Notes: generated by a model from the letters alone, not told the origin. 64,000 nucleotides of DNA from Streptacidiphilus jiangxiensis (GCF_900109465.1 NZ_FOAZ01000016.1:133628-197627), one strand, 5' to 3'; counted from the stretch's first letter, positions 23,694 to 31,988 are shown. Program-made: numbers and translations.

Positions 23694-24601
23694 GCGGTGG
23701 CCTCGGCCTTCGGGGTGGTGACGGGTGTGGCGGTGACTGCTTCGACGGCGACTGCTTCGACGCTCGTGGCGGAGGCGGGCGCCCAGCCCGGCCCCCGGAG
23801 AAGGTAGCCGAACCGCTCACGCCAGCCGTGCGCGGAGGCCAGGTCACGGCCGATCGAGGCGTACTCGTGGGTGGCGACCCGGAGCGGGTTGTAGGTGGTG
23901 ATGTTCTTCGTCAGCCCGTAGACCGGCCGCTCCGTCTCGGCGGTGAAGGTGCGGAAGAGCCGGTCCCAGACGATGAGGATGCCGCCGAAGTTGCGGTCCA
24001 GGTAGCCGCCCTGCGAGGCGTGGTGGACGCGGTGGTGCGAGGGCGTGTTGAACACGGCCTCCACTGGTCGCCCGAGCCGGTCGATCCGTTCGGTGTGGAT
24101 CCAGAACTGGTAGACCAGGCTGATCGAGCCGCAGAAGGCGACGGCGGCGGGGGAGATGCCCAGCAGCACCATCGGCAGGTAGAACACGCCGAAGCTGAGG
24201 TCCGTCCACGGCTGCCGCAGGGCTGTGGAGAGGTTGTAGTGCCGGCTGGAGTGGTGCACCACGTGCTGCGCCCACAGCAGCCGCACCCGGTGGTTGCTCC
24301 GGTGCGACCAGTAGTAGCAGAAGTCCTGGAGCAGCAGCATCAGCGGCACCGTCGTCCAGTGCACGCCGATCCGCAGCGGGGTGAGCGCGTAGACGGCGTT
24401 GTAGAGGAGGACGGTCGGGATCTTCCAGAGCAGGTTGGTGAAGAGGCTGCCGAGCCCCATGCCGAGGCTGGTCGCGGTGTCCTTGCCGGCGTAGCCGACC
24501 TCCTCCTCGTCCGGATGGACCAGGAAGGAGATCAGCTCGACGACCGTGAGCAGGATGAACGCGGGGATCGACCAGAGCACGGGGTCGGGCAGCTTCGGCA
24601 T
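23690..24601 (-). CDS. Fatty acid hydroxylase superfamily protein resembling alkylglycerol monooxygenase
   Basis: This 303-residue di-iron membrane enzyme has the histidine boxes HRSNH (residues 100-104), HVVHH (113-117) and HRVHH (190-194), with HTE at 169-171. The sequence around them (HHSSRHYNLSTALRQ, VYQFWIHTERI, FNTPSHHRVHH, LDRNFGGILIVWDRLFRTF, VYGLT) looks, from memory, close to vertebrate AGMO (TMEM195), which oxidises the ether bond of alkylglycerols. It is more specific than a generic sterol-desaturase label. It is coupled to a lysoplasmalogenase-like gene, which supports an ether-lipid role. Substrate and electron donor are unproven. Confidence 0.85.
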   Translation of the reverse strand: MPKLPDPVLWSIPAFILLTVVELISFLVHPDEEEVGYAGKDTATSLGMGLGSLFTNLLWKIPTVLLYNAVYALTPLRIGVHWTTVPLMLLLQDFCYYWSHRSNHRVRLLWAQHVVHHSSRHYNLSTALRQPWTDLSFGVFYLPMVLLGISPAAVAFCGSISLVYQFWIHTERIDRLGRPVEAVFNTPSHHRVHHASQGGYLDRNFGGILIVWDRLFRTFTAETERPVYGLTKNITTYNPLRVATHEYASIGRDLASAHGWRERFGYLLRGPGWAPASATSVEAVAVEAVTATPVTTPKAEATA

Positions 24602-24644
24602 GGCCCGCAGCGTAGAGCTGCGGGAACGCGCTGGCTAGATCCCG

Positions 24645-25916
24645 TTACCGGGACGTAGCGCCCTGCTTGCGGCGGCGGGTCACCGCGACGGTGCCGGCAC
24701 CGAGCGCGATGACGGCCGCGCCCGCGCCCAGCAGCGCGGTGGTGTCGTCCCCGCCGCCGGTGTGGGCGAGCGAGCCGCCCGTCGTGCCGCCGCTGCTCCC
24801 GCCGGTCGAACCGCCCGTGGAGCCGCCGGTCGAACCGCCGGTGGTGGTGCCGGCGGAGTGGGACGGCGTCGGGGTCGGCGTGCCGGGGTGGGACGGTGAC
24901 GGTGCGGGGGAGTGCGAGGGGGAGCCGGGGGTCGTCGAGGTCGGCGGGACGCAGCCGGTGTAGCTGAAGTGGTGGGTCTCCGCCCCTCCCGCACTGGTCA
25001 GTGAGGCGGCGACGACTTCGCCGTTCTGGTTGCCGCTGCCCAGGTGAACGGCCGCGTTCGGTGCGAGCAGGCTGCCCGGCCAGGCCGTCCCGTCCCGCTT
25101 GACGACGGTGGTGGCGTCGGGGAGGTTCCACAGCAGCCCGCCGCGGATGCCCGCGAGCGCGGCGTCCGGCTCGGTGTAGTCCTCCTCCTGCCAGCCGCCG
25201 GTGGTCGGGTCCTTGAGGAAGAAGGCGCTGGTCTGTCCGGCGTTCATGTCGTACGCCGCACCGGTCACGTTGACCACGGTGCTGGAGCCGGCCGGTACGG
25301 CGATCCGGATCTCGTGCGCGCCCTGGAGCTGCTGGGCGCTCAGGGTGAACACGTTGAGCCGGGCGGCGGTGCCGGTCAGGGTGAGCACGGTGTTGCCACC
25401 GTCCTGGCCGAGCGCGGCGACGCCGTTGGCGGGCAGCGCGGCCAGCGACGCGGAGGTGGCCCGCAGCGCGGCGAAGGCTTGGCCGAAGTCGATCGGAGCG
25501 GCGCCCTGGGTGGCCTGCCCGCCACCGTTCATCCACAGGTGGCCGCTGCCCTGGAGTGCCCCGTAGACGGCGTTGCCGTGCTCGACCTCGACGTTCGCGC
25601 CGCCCAGCTGCAGGGTGCCGCCGACGACGAGCGCGGCGCCGCCGGGCAGCGCGGCGGCCTGAGCGGCGGTCAGCTTGGCGCCGAGGCTGAAGCCGTGGGT
25701 GAAGTCGGCGTTGCCGCCGACGGCGACGGCACCTTCGGCGTCGGCGGTGCGCTGTGAGTCGCCCGCGACGAACTCGGTGTATCCGGCGGCGACCCCGAAC
25801 GGGTTCGTGCAGGAAGTGCTGGTACTGGTGCTGGCGATCGCGGCCACCGGGGTGATCAGGGCGGCGAGGGTGAGGGAGCCGCCGAGCACGAGGGCGGCGG
25901 AAGCGGTGTGGCGCAT
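24645..25916 (-). CDS. Secreted choice-of-anchor A protein with LAxTG sorting signal
   Basis: This 423-residue protein has a signal peptide (AALVLGGSLTLAALITPVAAIA) and a choice-of-anchor A-type domain (GVAAGYTEFVAGDSQRTADA, EGAVAVGGNADF, NVEVEHGNAVYG, LWMNGGG, GGLLWNLPDAT, GSLLAPNAAVHL). A Ser/Pro/Thr-rich stalk with GGSTGG repeats follows. The end is a cell-wall sorting signal: LAHTG, a hydrophobic helix (ALLGAGAAVIALGAGTVAV) and RRRKQG. LAxTG is the motif used by class E sortases of actinomycetes. A surface or spore-coat role is plausible. No sortase gene is in the window. Confidence 0.82.
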   Translation of the reverse strand: MRHTASAALVLGGSLTLAALITPVAAIASTSTSTSCTNPFGVAAGYTEFVAGDSQRTADAEGAVAVGGNADFTHGFSLGAKLTAAQAAALPGGAALVVGGTLQLGGANVEVEHGNAVYGALQGSGHLWMNGGGQATQGAAPIDFGQAFAALRATSASLAALPANGVAALGQDGGNTVLTLTGTAARLNVFTLSAQQLQGAHEIRIAVPAGSSTVVNVTGAAYDMNAGQTSAFFLKDPTTGGWQEEDYTEPDAALAGIRGGLLWNLPDATTVVKRDGTAWPGSLLAPNAAVHLGSGNQNGEVVAASLTSAGGAETHHFSYTGCVPPTSTTPGSPSHSPAPSPSHPGTPTPTPSHSAGTTTGGSTGGSTGGSTGGSSGGTTGGSLAHTGGGDDTTALLGAGAAVIALGAGTVAVTRRRKQGATSR

Positions 25917-25953
25917 GCGCGTGATGCTGTCGGCGACTCCCGGGCACGGGCAA

Positions 25954-25983
25954 CGGCCATGTCGGACTTGCCCGACATGGCCG
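25954..25983. terminator. Hairpin between the two secreted-protein genes
   Basis: CGGCCATGTCGG at 25954-25965 is perfectly complementary to CCGACATGGCCG at 25972-25983 with a 6-nt loop. It lies downstream of the leftward gene ending at 26039 and upstream of the leftward gene starting at 25916. It is most likely a terminator, though an operator is possible. Confidence 0.55.
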
Positions 25984-26025
25984 CTGCTTCTTGTGCGCGA
26001 TTTAAGGATCGCTTAGGGGGACGAC

Positions 26026-26042
26026 GTGAAGATCATCTTCAC
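26026..26042. terminator. Palindrome spanning the stop codon of the secreted protein
   Basis: GTGAAGAT (26026-26033) and ATCTTCAC (26035-26042) form a near-perfect palindrome across the stop codon of the leftward gene. With GCGAT/ATCGC at 25997-26012 and the hairpin at 25954 it makes a run of three dyads in under 90 bp. Confidence 0.4.
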
Positions 26043-26821
26043 AGGGCTGCGCACTCGCCCAGCTTGGTGCCGTTGACCGCGTTCGGGATGTGCGGTCCGT
26101 CGCCGAACTGCGCGGCCGGACTGTTGTTGTAGCACCCCAGGTCGCCGTTGGCACGGTTGGCCGCGACCTCGTTCCCGTCCGGATCGGCGGTCCTGTCGTC
26201 GGAGATGAGGATGTTCGTGCCGACGTGGTTGCGTTCCATGCCCATCCAGCAGGAACGCAGCCCGCTCGACGTGATGTAGCCGCCGACCGTGTTGTCCTCG
26301 AACGCGTCGTAGGCCGGCGTCGTGCCCAGCCTGGCGATGCCCTTCACCAGCGAGGACGGGTCGGTGCAGCTGAGGCCCGGCCCGTCGTTGAGCGTGGTGA
26401 TGTCGCCCTTGACGGTGTCGCTGTGGAGGATCACCGCGGTGGAGTGATCGCTGTTGATGTTGCCGTCGACCTCGTCCATGGTCGGCGTCGTGCACTTGGT
26501 CTCGGTGTTGCAGCCGAGGCCGAGGACGGCGCCACGCCCGACCTGGAGGTTGCCCTTGACGTGCACGCTCGCGGTGGTGACGGCGTCGAGGGTCGAGCCC
26601 GCGGTGACGTAGAGCTGGGTCTCGACAGTGACACTTGCGCCATCAGGCACCTGGCAGGTGCCGTGGACGACGACCTCGTAGTAGTCGCCGGAGGCCAGCG
26701 TGCCGCCGCTGCACTGCGTGACGGTGCGGTGGGTGGCGTGGGCAGCGGGCACGCCCGCGAAGGCGAGGGCGGAGATGGTGGCGACGGCCACCGGAGCAGC
26801 GCGAAGAATGCTACGGAACAA
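26039..26821 (-). CDS. Secreted cysteine-containing repeat-type protein of unknown function
   Basis: This 260-residue protein has a Sec signal peptide (AAPVAVATISALAFAGVPAAHA). The mature part alternates short beta segments (YYEVVVHGTCQVPDGASVTV, LYVTAGSTLDAVTTASVHVK, NLQVGRGAVLGLGCNTETKC), suggesting a right-handed beta-helix. Paired cysteines (GCNTETKC, LSCTD, RSCWMG, LGCYNN, GECAAL) are likely disulfide-bonded. Similar secreted proteins occur in streptomycetes, function unknown. It stands upstream of the LAxTG surface protein but hairpins separate them. Confidence 0.7.
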   Translation of the reverse strand: MFRSILRAAPVAVATISALAFAGVPAAHATHRTVTQCSGGTLASGDYYEVVVHGTCQVPDGASVTVETQLYVTAGSTLDAVTTASVHVKGNLQVGRGAVLGLGCNTETKCTTPTMDEVDGNINSDHSTAVILHSDTVKGDITTLNDGPGLSCTDPSSLVKGIARLGTTPAYDAFEDNTVGGYITSSGLRSCWMGMERNHVGTNILISDDRTADPDGNEVAANRANGDLGCYNNSPAAQFGDGPHIPNAVNGTKLGECAAL

Positions 26822-26997
26822 CGTCGTTCTCCTCGGAAGGCCCCCCAGCTTGACTGACGCCAGTCACGCTAGGTGGGCCCTCCCGGGGTCGCCAGGCGGG
26901 GCCACCTGTTCGTGACTCTCCGTGACGGTCCGACGGGTCGGGATTGTCAGTGCCGCCTGGCAGGATCGGAATCCACCGATGGACGGGGGAGGTCGAC

Positions 26998-27525
26998 GTG
27001 AGGGTTCTGGTCAGCGGCGAGGTGCACGTGAACTACGGCCAGATCTACGTGGAGAGCGACGAGGACGGCGACGGTACGGACCTGCACGACGCCTTCACCG
27101 GCCAGGGCGGCGTCGGGCTCTGCGGGGGCGGGCAGGCGGGCGCGCTGTTCCTGATCACCGGCCTCCACACCGGGAGCGTCGGTTTCACCGTCGAGTCGCA
27201 CGACAGCCCGCCGCCGCTGGACGAAGCCTGGGAGGAGGTCGTCGAGGTCCCGTTCCGGCCGCTGTCGGAGAAGACGGTGCTGGTGGAGTGGGGCGGTGGC
27301 ACCTGCCGGGAGCTGGGCCTGACGATACGTGACTACCGGGCGCGGTACTGCGCCATCGGCATGGAGGCCGGGCGGGAGCTGGACACCCGGGTGGCCGGAG
27401 AGCCCCAGGCCGACCGCTACCTGCTGCAGTTCTGGCCGGCACCGCCCGAGCCCGCCCGGGTGGTCAGGCAGTCCGGCGACACGGCCGCCTACTGGCACGA
27501 CTTCGCGGGCGGGCTGACCGCCTGA
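26998..27525 (+). CDS. Hypothetical actinomycete protein
   Basis: This acidic 175-residue protein begins VRVLVSGEVHVNYGQIYVES and is predicted to be mostly beta. Notable segments are GLCGGGQAGALFLITGLHTG, KTVLVEWGGGTCRELGLTI and a YWHDFAGGL end. Proteins with this layout recur in streptomycetes but have no assigned role as far as I know. The GTG at 26998 follows an excellent GGGGGAGG. It is a single gene followed by a convergent terminator. Confidence 0.6.
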   Translation: MRVLVSGEVHVNYGQIYVESDEDGDGTDLHDAFTGQGGVGLCGGGQAGALFLITGLHTGSVGFTVESHDSPPPLDEAWEEVVEVPFRPLSEKTVLVEWGGGTCRELGLTIRDYRARYCAIGMEAGRELDTRVAGEPQADRYLLQFWPAPPEPARVVRQSGDTAAYWHDFAGGLTA

Positions 27526-27549
27526 CAGGTTCGTGAGCCGTCGGTCCGG

Positions 27550-27580
27550 GTGTGGGAACGCCGAGACGGCATTCCCACAC
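27550..27580. terminator. Bidirectional terminator between convergent genes
   Basis: GTGTGGGAA (27550-27558) pairs with TTCCCACAC (27572-27580), and GCCG (27560-27563) with CGGC (27567-27570), leaving a 3-nt loop and one mismatch. The hairpin lies between a rightward stop at 27525 and a leftward stop at 27597. Confidence 0.8.
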
Positions 27581-27596
27581 CGGTGGTGAGGTGTCA

Positions 27597-28841
27597 TCAC
27601 CAGACCCGCACCGAGGCCCCCTTCGCGAAGACCGGGCTCGTCGCCCCCGGGGGCACCTCCGTCAGCGGCTGGGCCACCTCGTCGACGAGCGGGCCGACCT
27701 TGGTCGCCACGGCGTCCAGCGCGTCGAGGTCGAAGCCGTAGACGCGCGCGGCGTTGCCGCCCACCATCGCGGCGACCTCCTCGAACGGCACGCCCGCGAA
27801 GGACGTACGCAGTGCCTCGGTCGTGAACGGATAGGTCCCCTCGTCGTGGGGGAAGTCGCTGCCCCACATGATCTTGTCGAGGCCGATCTGGTCCCGCATC
27901 GGCACCTCGTGCGCGCGCATGAAGCTCGCGCCCACGAAGCAGTTCCGCTCCCACGCCGCGCGCGGGCCGTCGCCCATCAACTCCGCCAGCCCCACGCCGA
28001 ACTTGGACTCCGCAGTCGCCGCCCGCGTCGCCGCGCCGACCAGGCGCCGGTGGTAGTACTCCAGCATGTCCAGCACGCCCGGGATCCAGCCGGACCCCTG
28101 CTCGGTCAGGACCAGCTTCAAGGCGGGGTGCCGGTGGAAGACGCCCGCGAAGGCAAGGTGCCACAACGCCCGGTGGGAGAACCACGTCGTCTCCACCATG
28201 AACACCGCCCGCGCGGCCGGCTCCTCGCCCAGCTGCGGACTGGCGGAGCCCGCATGGTGGTTGACGGGTACGTCCAGCTCCGCGCAGACCGCCCACAGCG
28301 GCTCGTACACCTCGGACCACAGCTCCGGCACCGACGACCCCGGCGGCACGCCCGGCAGCACCAGACCGCCCGTCAACCCCGACGCGTGGCAGCGTCGTAC
28401 CTCGGCGACGGCCGCGTCCACGTCGTTCAGCAGGATCTGGAACGTCCCCGCGCGGCGGCCCTGCGCCTTCGCGCAGAAGTCCGCCATCCAGCGGTTGTGC
28501 GCCTGCAGGCCGGCCCAGCGCAGCTCGAACTCCGCTGCGGTCGGCTGCACGGCCGTCAGCGACGCGCTCGGGAAGAACGGCGGCACCGTGTTGGGGAAGA
28601 CCACCTCGGCGACGATCCCGTCCTGCTCCAGCTCCGCCAGCCGGCGGTCGGAGTCCCAGTTGCGGGTGGCCTCCGGTGCCATCAGGTCGGTGAACGGGTT
28701 GACGTAGTCGGCGGCCCACGCGTCGAACGCCTCGTGGTACCGCTGCGGCAGGTAGGGGCGGTAGTCCAGCAGGTCCGCACCGGCATGGCAGTCGGCGGAG
28801 ACGACGGTGTACCGCTCCGGTCCGTCCAGGCGTCGGGTCAC
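27597..28841 (-). CDS. Amidohydrolase-2 family metal-dependent hydrolase/decarboxylase
   Basis: This 414-residue TIM-barrel protein has VVSADCHAG at the first strand, a mid-barrel metal/catalytic HHAGSA (residue ~205), and IMWGSDFPHDEG followed by NAARVYGFD at the end. This is the amidohydrolase-2 layout shared with ACMS decarboxylase and relatives, and the actinomycete subfamily often acts on ring-cleavage or polyketide-like acids. The GTG start overlaps the stop of a paralogous gene upstream. It is the last gene of a four-gene operon; the true reaction is not known. Confidence 0.8.
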   Translation of the reverse strand: MTRRLDGPERYTVVSADCHAGADLLDYRPYLPQRYHEAFDAWAADYVNPFTDLMAPEATRNWDSDRRLAELEQDGIVAEVVFPNTVPPFFPSASLTAVQPTAAEFELRWAGLQAHNRWMADFCAKAQGRRAGTFQILLNDVDAAVAEVRRCHASGLTGGLVLPGVPPGSSVPELWSEVYEPLWAVCAELDVPVNHHAGSASPQLGEEPAARAVFMVETTWFSHRALWHLAFAGVFHRHPALKLVLTEQGSGWIPGVLDMLEYYHRRLVGAATRAATAESKFGVGLAELMGDGPRAAWERNCFVGASFMRAHEVPMRDQIGLDKIMWGSDFPHDEGTYPFTTEALRTSFAGVPFEEVAAMVGGNAARVYGFDLDALDAVATKVGPLVDEVAQPLTEVPPGATSPVFAKGASVRVW

Positions 28842-30148
28842 AGTGTCCGTCCTTCCGTGGGCGCGGCCGTCCCCAGGAACGGGAAGTCGTGGCCCGTCAG
28901 CCAGTGGCGGCCGACCTCGCGGGCCGGCGCCCAGGCCGCCTCGACGGCCGACTGGTCCTCCGGCTGCCCGAGATCTGCCGGACGCGGCCCGATCCGCTCC
29001 GCGATGGGCGTCAGCTTCGCGGTGTCGAAGCCGAAGACCTCCGCGCAGTTCAGCCCGAGCATGCGGCGCGTCTCGTCGATCGGGATGTCGTGGAAGGTGG
29101 TGCGCATCCACTGTCGCGTGTTGGGCCAGGTGCCCTCGGGGTGCGGGTAGTCGCTGCCCCAGCAGATCGTGCCGACGCCGATCTCGTAACGGTGCGCGAG
29201 CTCGCGGCGCTTGGTGTTGGTGGCGGCGATGAAGCAGTTACGGTCCACGTAGGCGCTCGGCGCCATGGTCAGCTCGCTGAACGGCGAGAGCTTCTTGCCG
29301 CCGTGAGCGCCGAGGTAGAGCCGGTCCATGAACCACAGCAGGTTCGGCAGCCACCAGCAGCCGGACTCGGCGACCCCGAACCGCAGGCCCGGGAACCGCT
29401 CGAACACCCCCGACCAGAGCAGGAACCACAGCGGCCGGGCCGGCCAGAACGTCACCTCGGTCACGTAGATGCCCAGGTGGTCCCCGTACTCGTGGCGCGG
29501 CGCGGCCCCGGAGTGGGTGACGATCGGCATCCGCAGTTCCTCGCAGACGGCCCACACGGGGTCGTAGCGACGGTCGTGGTACGGCGCCTTGTCCACCCAC
29601 ATCGAGGGGATCATCACCGCCCCGAGCCCGTCCGCGTGCGCGCGCCGCACCTCGGCGACGACGAGTCCCGGCTCCGCCGTGATCGGCAGCAGGGCGACGC
29701 CGCAGCGCCGCTCCGGGCTGCCGCCGGCGCGGATGAAGTCCGCGAGCCACCGGTTGTGCGCGCGGGCTCCCGCCATGCCGAGCACGGGATCCTGATCGCC
29801 GCTCAGGCCGAGGCCCACACCGAAAGGCGCGGCGGTGCGCGAGTCGACCGCGTCGGCATCCGGGAACACGACCTCGGCGGCGACCCCGTCCCCGTCGAGC
29901 TCCTTGTCCCGCTGGGCGGCGTCCCAGCCGCCGCGCAGGCCCTCCTCGTGCTCCTCGAACCACTTCTGCGCGAACGCCTCGTTCCTCACCCCGAGCCGCG
30001 TCGCCTCCTCCCGCCGCGCCTGCGCCTGCGCGAGGAACTCGTCGAACGCACGGTGCTGCGCGGCCTCCAGGTAGGGGCGGTACTCCTCGGTCGGCAGGCC
30101 GGCGTGGCAGTCGGAGGAGATGACGAGGTACGGATCTTCGTAGGACAT
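28838..30148 (-). CDS. Amidohydrolase-2 family metal-dependent hydrolase/decarboxylase
   Basis: This 436-residue paralogue of the downstream gene has VISSDCHAGLPTEEYRPYLE, VTHSGAAPRHEYGDH, ESGCWWLPNLLWFMDRLYLG and ICWGSDYPHPEG, then NCAEVFGFD. These are the amidohydrolase-2 metal and catalytic positions. Both copies share DCHAG and the RPYL segment, so they may form a heteromer or act in sequence. The ATG at 30148 follows GGAGGTATCCCC. A perfect hairpin separates it from the SDR gene upstream. Confidence 0.8.
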   Translation of the reverse strand: MSYEDPYLVISSDCHAGLPTEEYRPYLEAAQHRAFDEFLAQAQARREEATRLGVRNEAFAQKWFEEHEEGLRGGWDAAQRDKELDGDGVAAEVVFPDADAVDSRTAAPFGVGLGLSGDQDPVLGMAGARAHNRWLADFIRAGGSPERRCGVALLPITAEPGLVVAEVRRAHADGLGAVMIPSMWVDKAPYHDRRYDPVWAVCEELRMPIVTHSGAAPRHEYGDHLGIYVTEVTFWPARPLWFLLWSGVFERFPGLRFGVAESGCWWLPNLLWFMDRLYLGAHGGKKLSPFSELTMAPSAYVDRNCFIAATNTKRRELAHRYEIGVGTICWGSDYPHPEGTWPNTRQWMRTTFHDIPIDETRRMLGLNCAEVFGFDTAKLTPIAERIGPRPADLGQPEDQSAVEAAWAPAREVGRHWLTGHDFPFLGTAAPTEGRTL

Positions 30149-30173
30149 GGGGATACCTCCTTCCAAAGGGTTC

Positions 30174-30200
30174 GTTGCACTCCCCTCAGGGGAGTGCAAC
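30174..30200. promoter_or_regulatory. Perfect 12-bp hairpin between SDR and amidohydrolase genes
   Basis: GTTGCACTCCCC at 30174-30185 is an exact inverted repeat of GGGGAGTGCAAC at 30189-30200 around TCA. It starts right after the SDR stop codon and ends before the ribosome-binding site of the next gene. It could be an attenuator/partial terminator or a processing hairpin that sets the ratio of gene expression in the operon. Confidence 0.6.
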
Positions 30201-31091
30201 TCAGTCGTCGCCGAGAATGAACCGTTCCAGGTAGCCCGGGTTCTGTCGGTCCAGCATCGACTGCGAGCGTGCCCGGATCTGGCGGTCGCTGTGCTCGCTC
30301 GCCGGCAGCAGCCAGAAGCGGTCGGCGCGGATGCCCTCGGCCACGAAGTCCGCGACCTCCTCCACCGGCGTGAACTCGATCTTCTGCCCGGCCGCCTCCA
30401 TCGCCGCCTCCCACTGCGCCAGCGACCGGTACGGCGTGCGGCGTGGCCGCTCCTTCGCGAAGCGGTCGGGGCGGTTGCGGTGGGACTCCCACAGTCCGGT
30501 GCGCAGCATGTGGGGGCCGGGGAAGAGGACCGACGCGCCGATCGACGCGCCCTCGGCGCGCAGGTGGGCGTAGAGGGACTCGGTCATGGTGACCACCGCC
30601 GCCTTGGTGACCGCGTAGACCGACGCGGTCGGCAGCGGGGCGATGCCGCCGTCGCCGGAGGAGGTGTTGACGACGTGTCCGGGCTCGCCGGCCGCCAGCA
30701 TGCGCGGCAGGAACGCCTGGACGCCGTGGAAGACGCCCCACACGTTGACCGCGAAGGCCCACTTCCAGTCGTTGGGCTCGTGCTCCCACATGCGCCCTTC
30801 GGCGCCCGAGCCGACGCCCGCGTTGTTGCACAGCACGTGGACCGCGCCGAACGCGCCGTACGCCGCGTCCGCCAGCGCCTCGACACTGTCGCGCTCGGAG
30901 ACGTCCGTGACGTGGCCGATCGCCTCCGCGCCGCTCTCGCGCAGGCCCGCGACGGCCTTGTCGAGCGCGGTCTCCTCGACGTCCGCCAGGACGATCCGCA
31001 GGCCGTCGGCGGCGAAGCGTCGGGCCATCGCGAGGCCGATGCCGCTGGCCGCGCCGGTGACGACGGCGACCTGGCCCTCCCTCAGCTCCAT
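30201..31091 (-). CDS. Short-chain dehydrogenase/reductase
   Basis: This 296-residue SDR has [15 protein letters not shown] (cofactor motif), aspartate in LADVEET (NAD preference), NNAGVG, the catalytic VNTSSGDGG and YAVTK. A long C-terminal extension (from about residue 200) containing PGPHMLRTGLWESHRNRP is typical of a catabolic actinomycete SDR group. It is second in the operon, 3 bp downstream of the acetoacetate decarboxylase-like gene. It likely oxidises a hydroxyl made or consumed in the same pathway. Confidence 0.85.
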   Translation of the reverse strand: MELREGQVAVVTGAASGIGLAMARRFAADGLRIVLADVEETALDKAVAGLRESGAEAIGHVTDVSERDSVEALADAAYGAFGAVHVLCNNAGVGSGAEGRMWEHEPNDWKWAFAVNVWGVFHGVQAFLPRMLAAGEPGHVVNTSSGDGGIAPLPTASVYAVTKAAVVTMTESLYAHLRAEGASIGASVLFPGPHMLRTGLWESHRNRPDRFAKERPRRTPYRSLAQWEAAMEAAGQKIEFTPVEEVADFVAEGIRADRFWLLPASEHSDRQIRARSQSMLDRQNPGYLERFILGDD

Positions 31092-31094
31092 AGC

Positions 31095-31904
31095 TCACGC
31101 CTCCCCGGACTGGGGAGGCAGCGGCACGGAGTCCAGCACCTGCGCCGGGTCGTCGTAGCGCTGGTGGACGAACGGCAGCAGCGCCTCCGCGCTGACGCGT
31201 TCGACCACGCGGCCGCGCTGGTCGGAGGTCTTCTCGCCGATGGTGATCTCCAGCAGGCGCCGTACCGGCAGGTCCGCGACGGGGTCGAACGCGGACTCGC
31301 GCAGGATCACCTCGCCGTCGACCGCCTCCAGCTTCCGCACGCGCTCGACCCGGGTGCAGTGGACCAGGACCGGGTCGAGGTCGAAGCCGTCGCCGTCCAC
31401 CGCGGGCAGGAACTTGAAGTAGAAGTCGACCTTCTCGGCCGGCGCAGGGGGCTCCAGCTCGCCGCTCACCCGGCCGTGGACCTCGACGAAGTCGATGCCG
31501 TGGCGGCCCAGGCGGGCGGTGACCGCGTCCCCGTCGCGGGCGACCGCGACCTCCCCGAGCTTCTTCGGCTCGCCGAAGACCTCGCGGCCGCCGATCAGGG
31601 CGCGCTCGGTGGTCATCGGCATGACCAGCGGGTACCAGCCGGACTGCGCGCCGTGCTGCGCGGCCACGGCGAACGAGCCCGCGCCGAGTGGGCTGCCGAA
31701 GATGTCGACCTGGCTGATGTTGACCCGGACCAGCGGCCGGTCGGCCGGCTTGAGGGGCGCCGGCAGTACCTGGGCGACGGCGTCCGGGTCGCTCTCCCAG
31801 ACGGCCACCACCCCGGTGGACCAGATGTCCGGCAGGACCGAACGGGCCTGCTTCGCCGCGCGGATCTCGTCCTCGGTGCGCGGGCCGTAGCGTACGCGTG
31901 CCAT
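31095..31904 (-). CDS. Acetoacetate decarboxylase family protein
   Basis: This 269-residue protein has the acetoacetate decarboxylase hallmark FGEPKKLGEV, with the Schiff-base lysine at about residue 115, preceded by MPMTTERALIGGREV. Two further segments (RVNISQVDIFGSP; VDFYFKFLPAVDG) match the family fold. Relatives decarboxylate or condense beta-keto acids; acetoacetate itself is only one option. It is the first gene of the operon, and a TetR-type palindrome lies 27-39 bp upstream of its start. Confidence 0.85.
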   Translation of the reverse strand: MARVRYGPRTEDEIRAAKQARSVLPDIWSTGVVAVWESDPDAVAQVLPAPLKPADRPLVRVNISQVDIFGSPLGAGSFAVAAQHGAQSGWYPLVMPMTTERALIGGREVFGEPKKLGEVAVARDGDAVTARLGRHGIDFVEVHGRVSGELEPPAPAEKVDFYFKFLPAVDGDGFDLDPVLVHCTRVERVRKLEAVDGEVILRESAFDPVADLPVRRLLEITIGEKTSDQRGRVVERVSAEALLPFVHQRYDDPAQVLDSVPLPPQSGEA

Positions 31905-31930
31905 GGCGGTGCCGTCCCTTCGCTCGCTCT

Positions 31931-31943
31931 GTAACGGTGTTAC
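31931..31943. promoter_or_regulatory. TetR-type operator upstream of the decarboxylase operon
   Basis: GTAAC (31931-31935) and GTTAC (31939-31943) form a dyad around GGT, in the AT-rich stretch upstream of the leftward operon. The shape is typical of operators of TetR repressors controlling catabolic genes. No tetR gene is adjacent, so the regulator is elsewhere or one of the four TetR genes in this window. Confidence 0.5.
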
Positions 31944-31988
31944 TTACTACTCCGAACCGCGCGAAGGGTGAAGAGGTTTGACGATGAT

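Noticed and set aside
24770-24850. Short tandem repeats that could look like a CRISPR or minisatellite
   Set aside because: They encode GGSTGG stalk repeats of the LAxTG surface protein, with no spacers.
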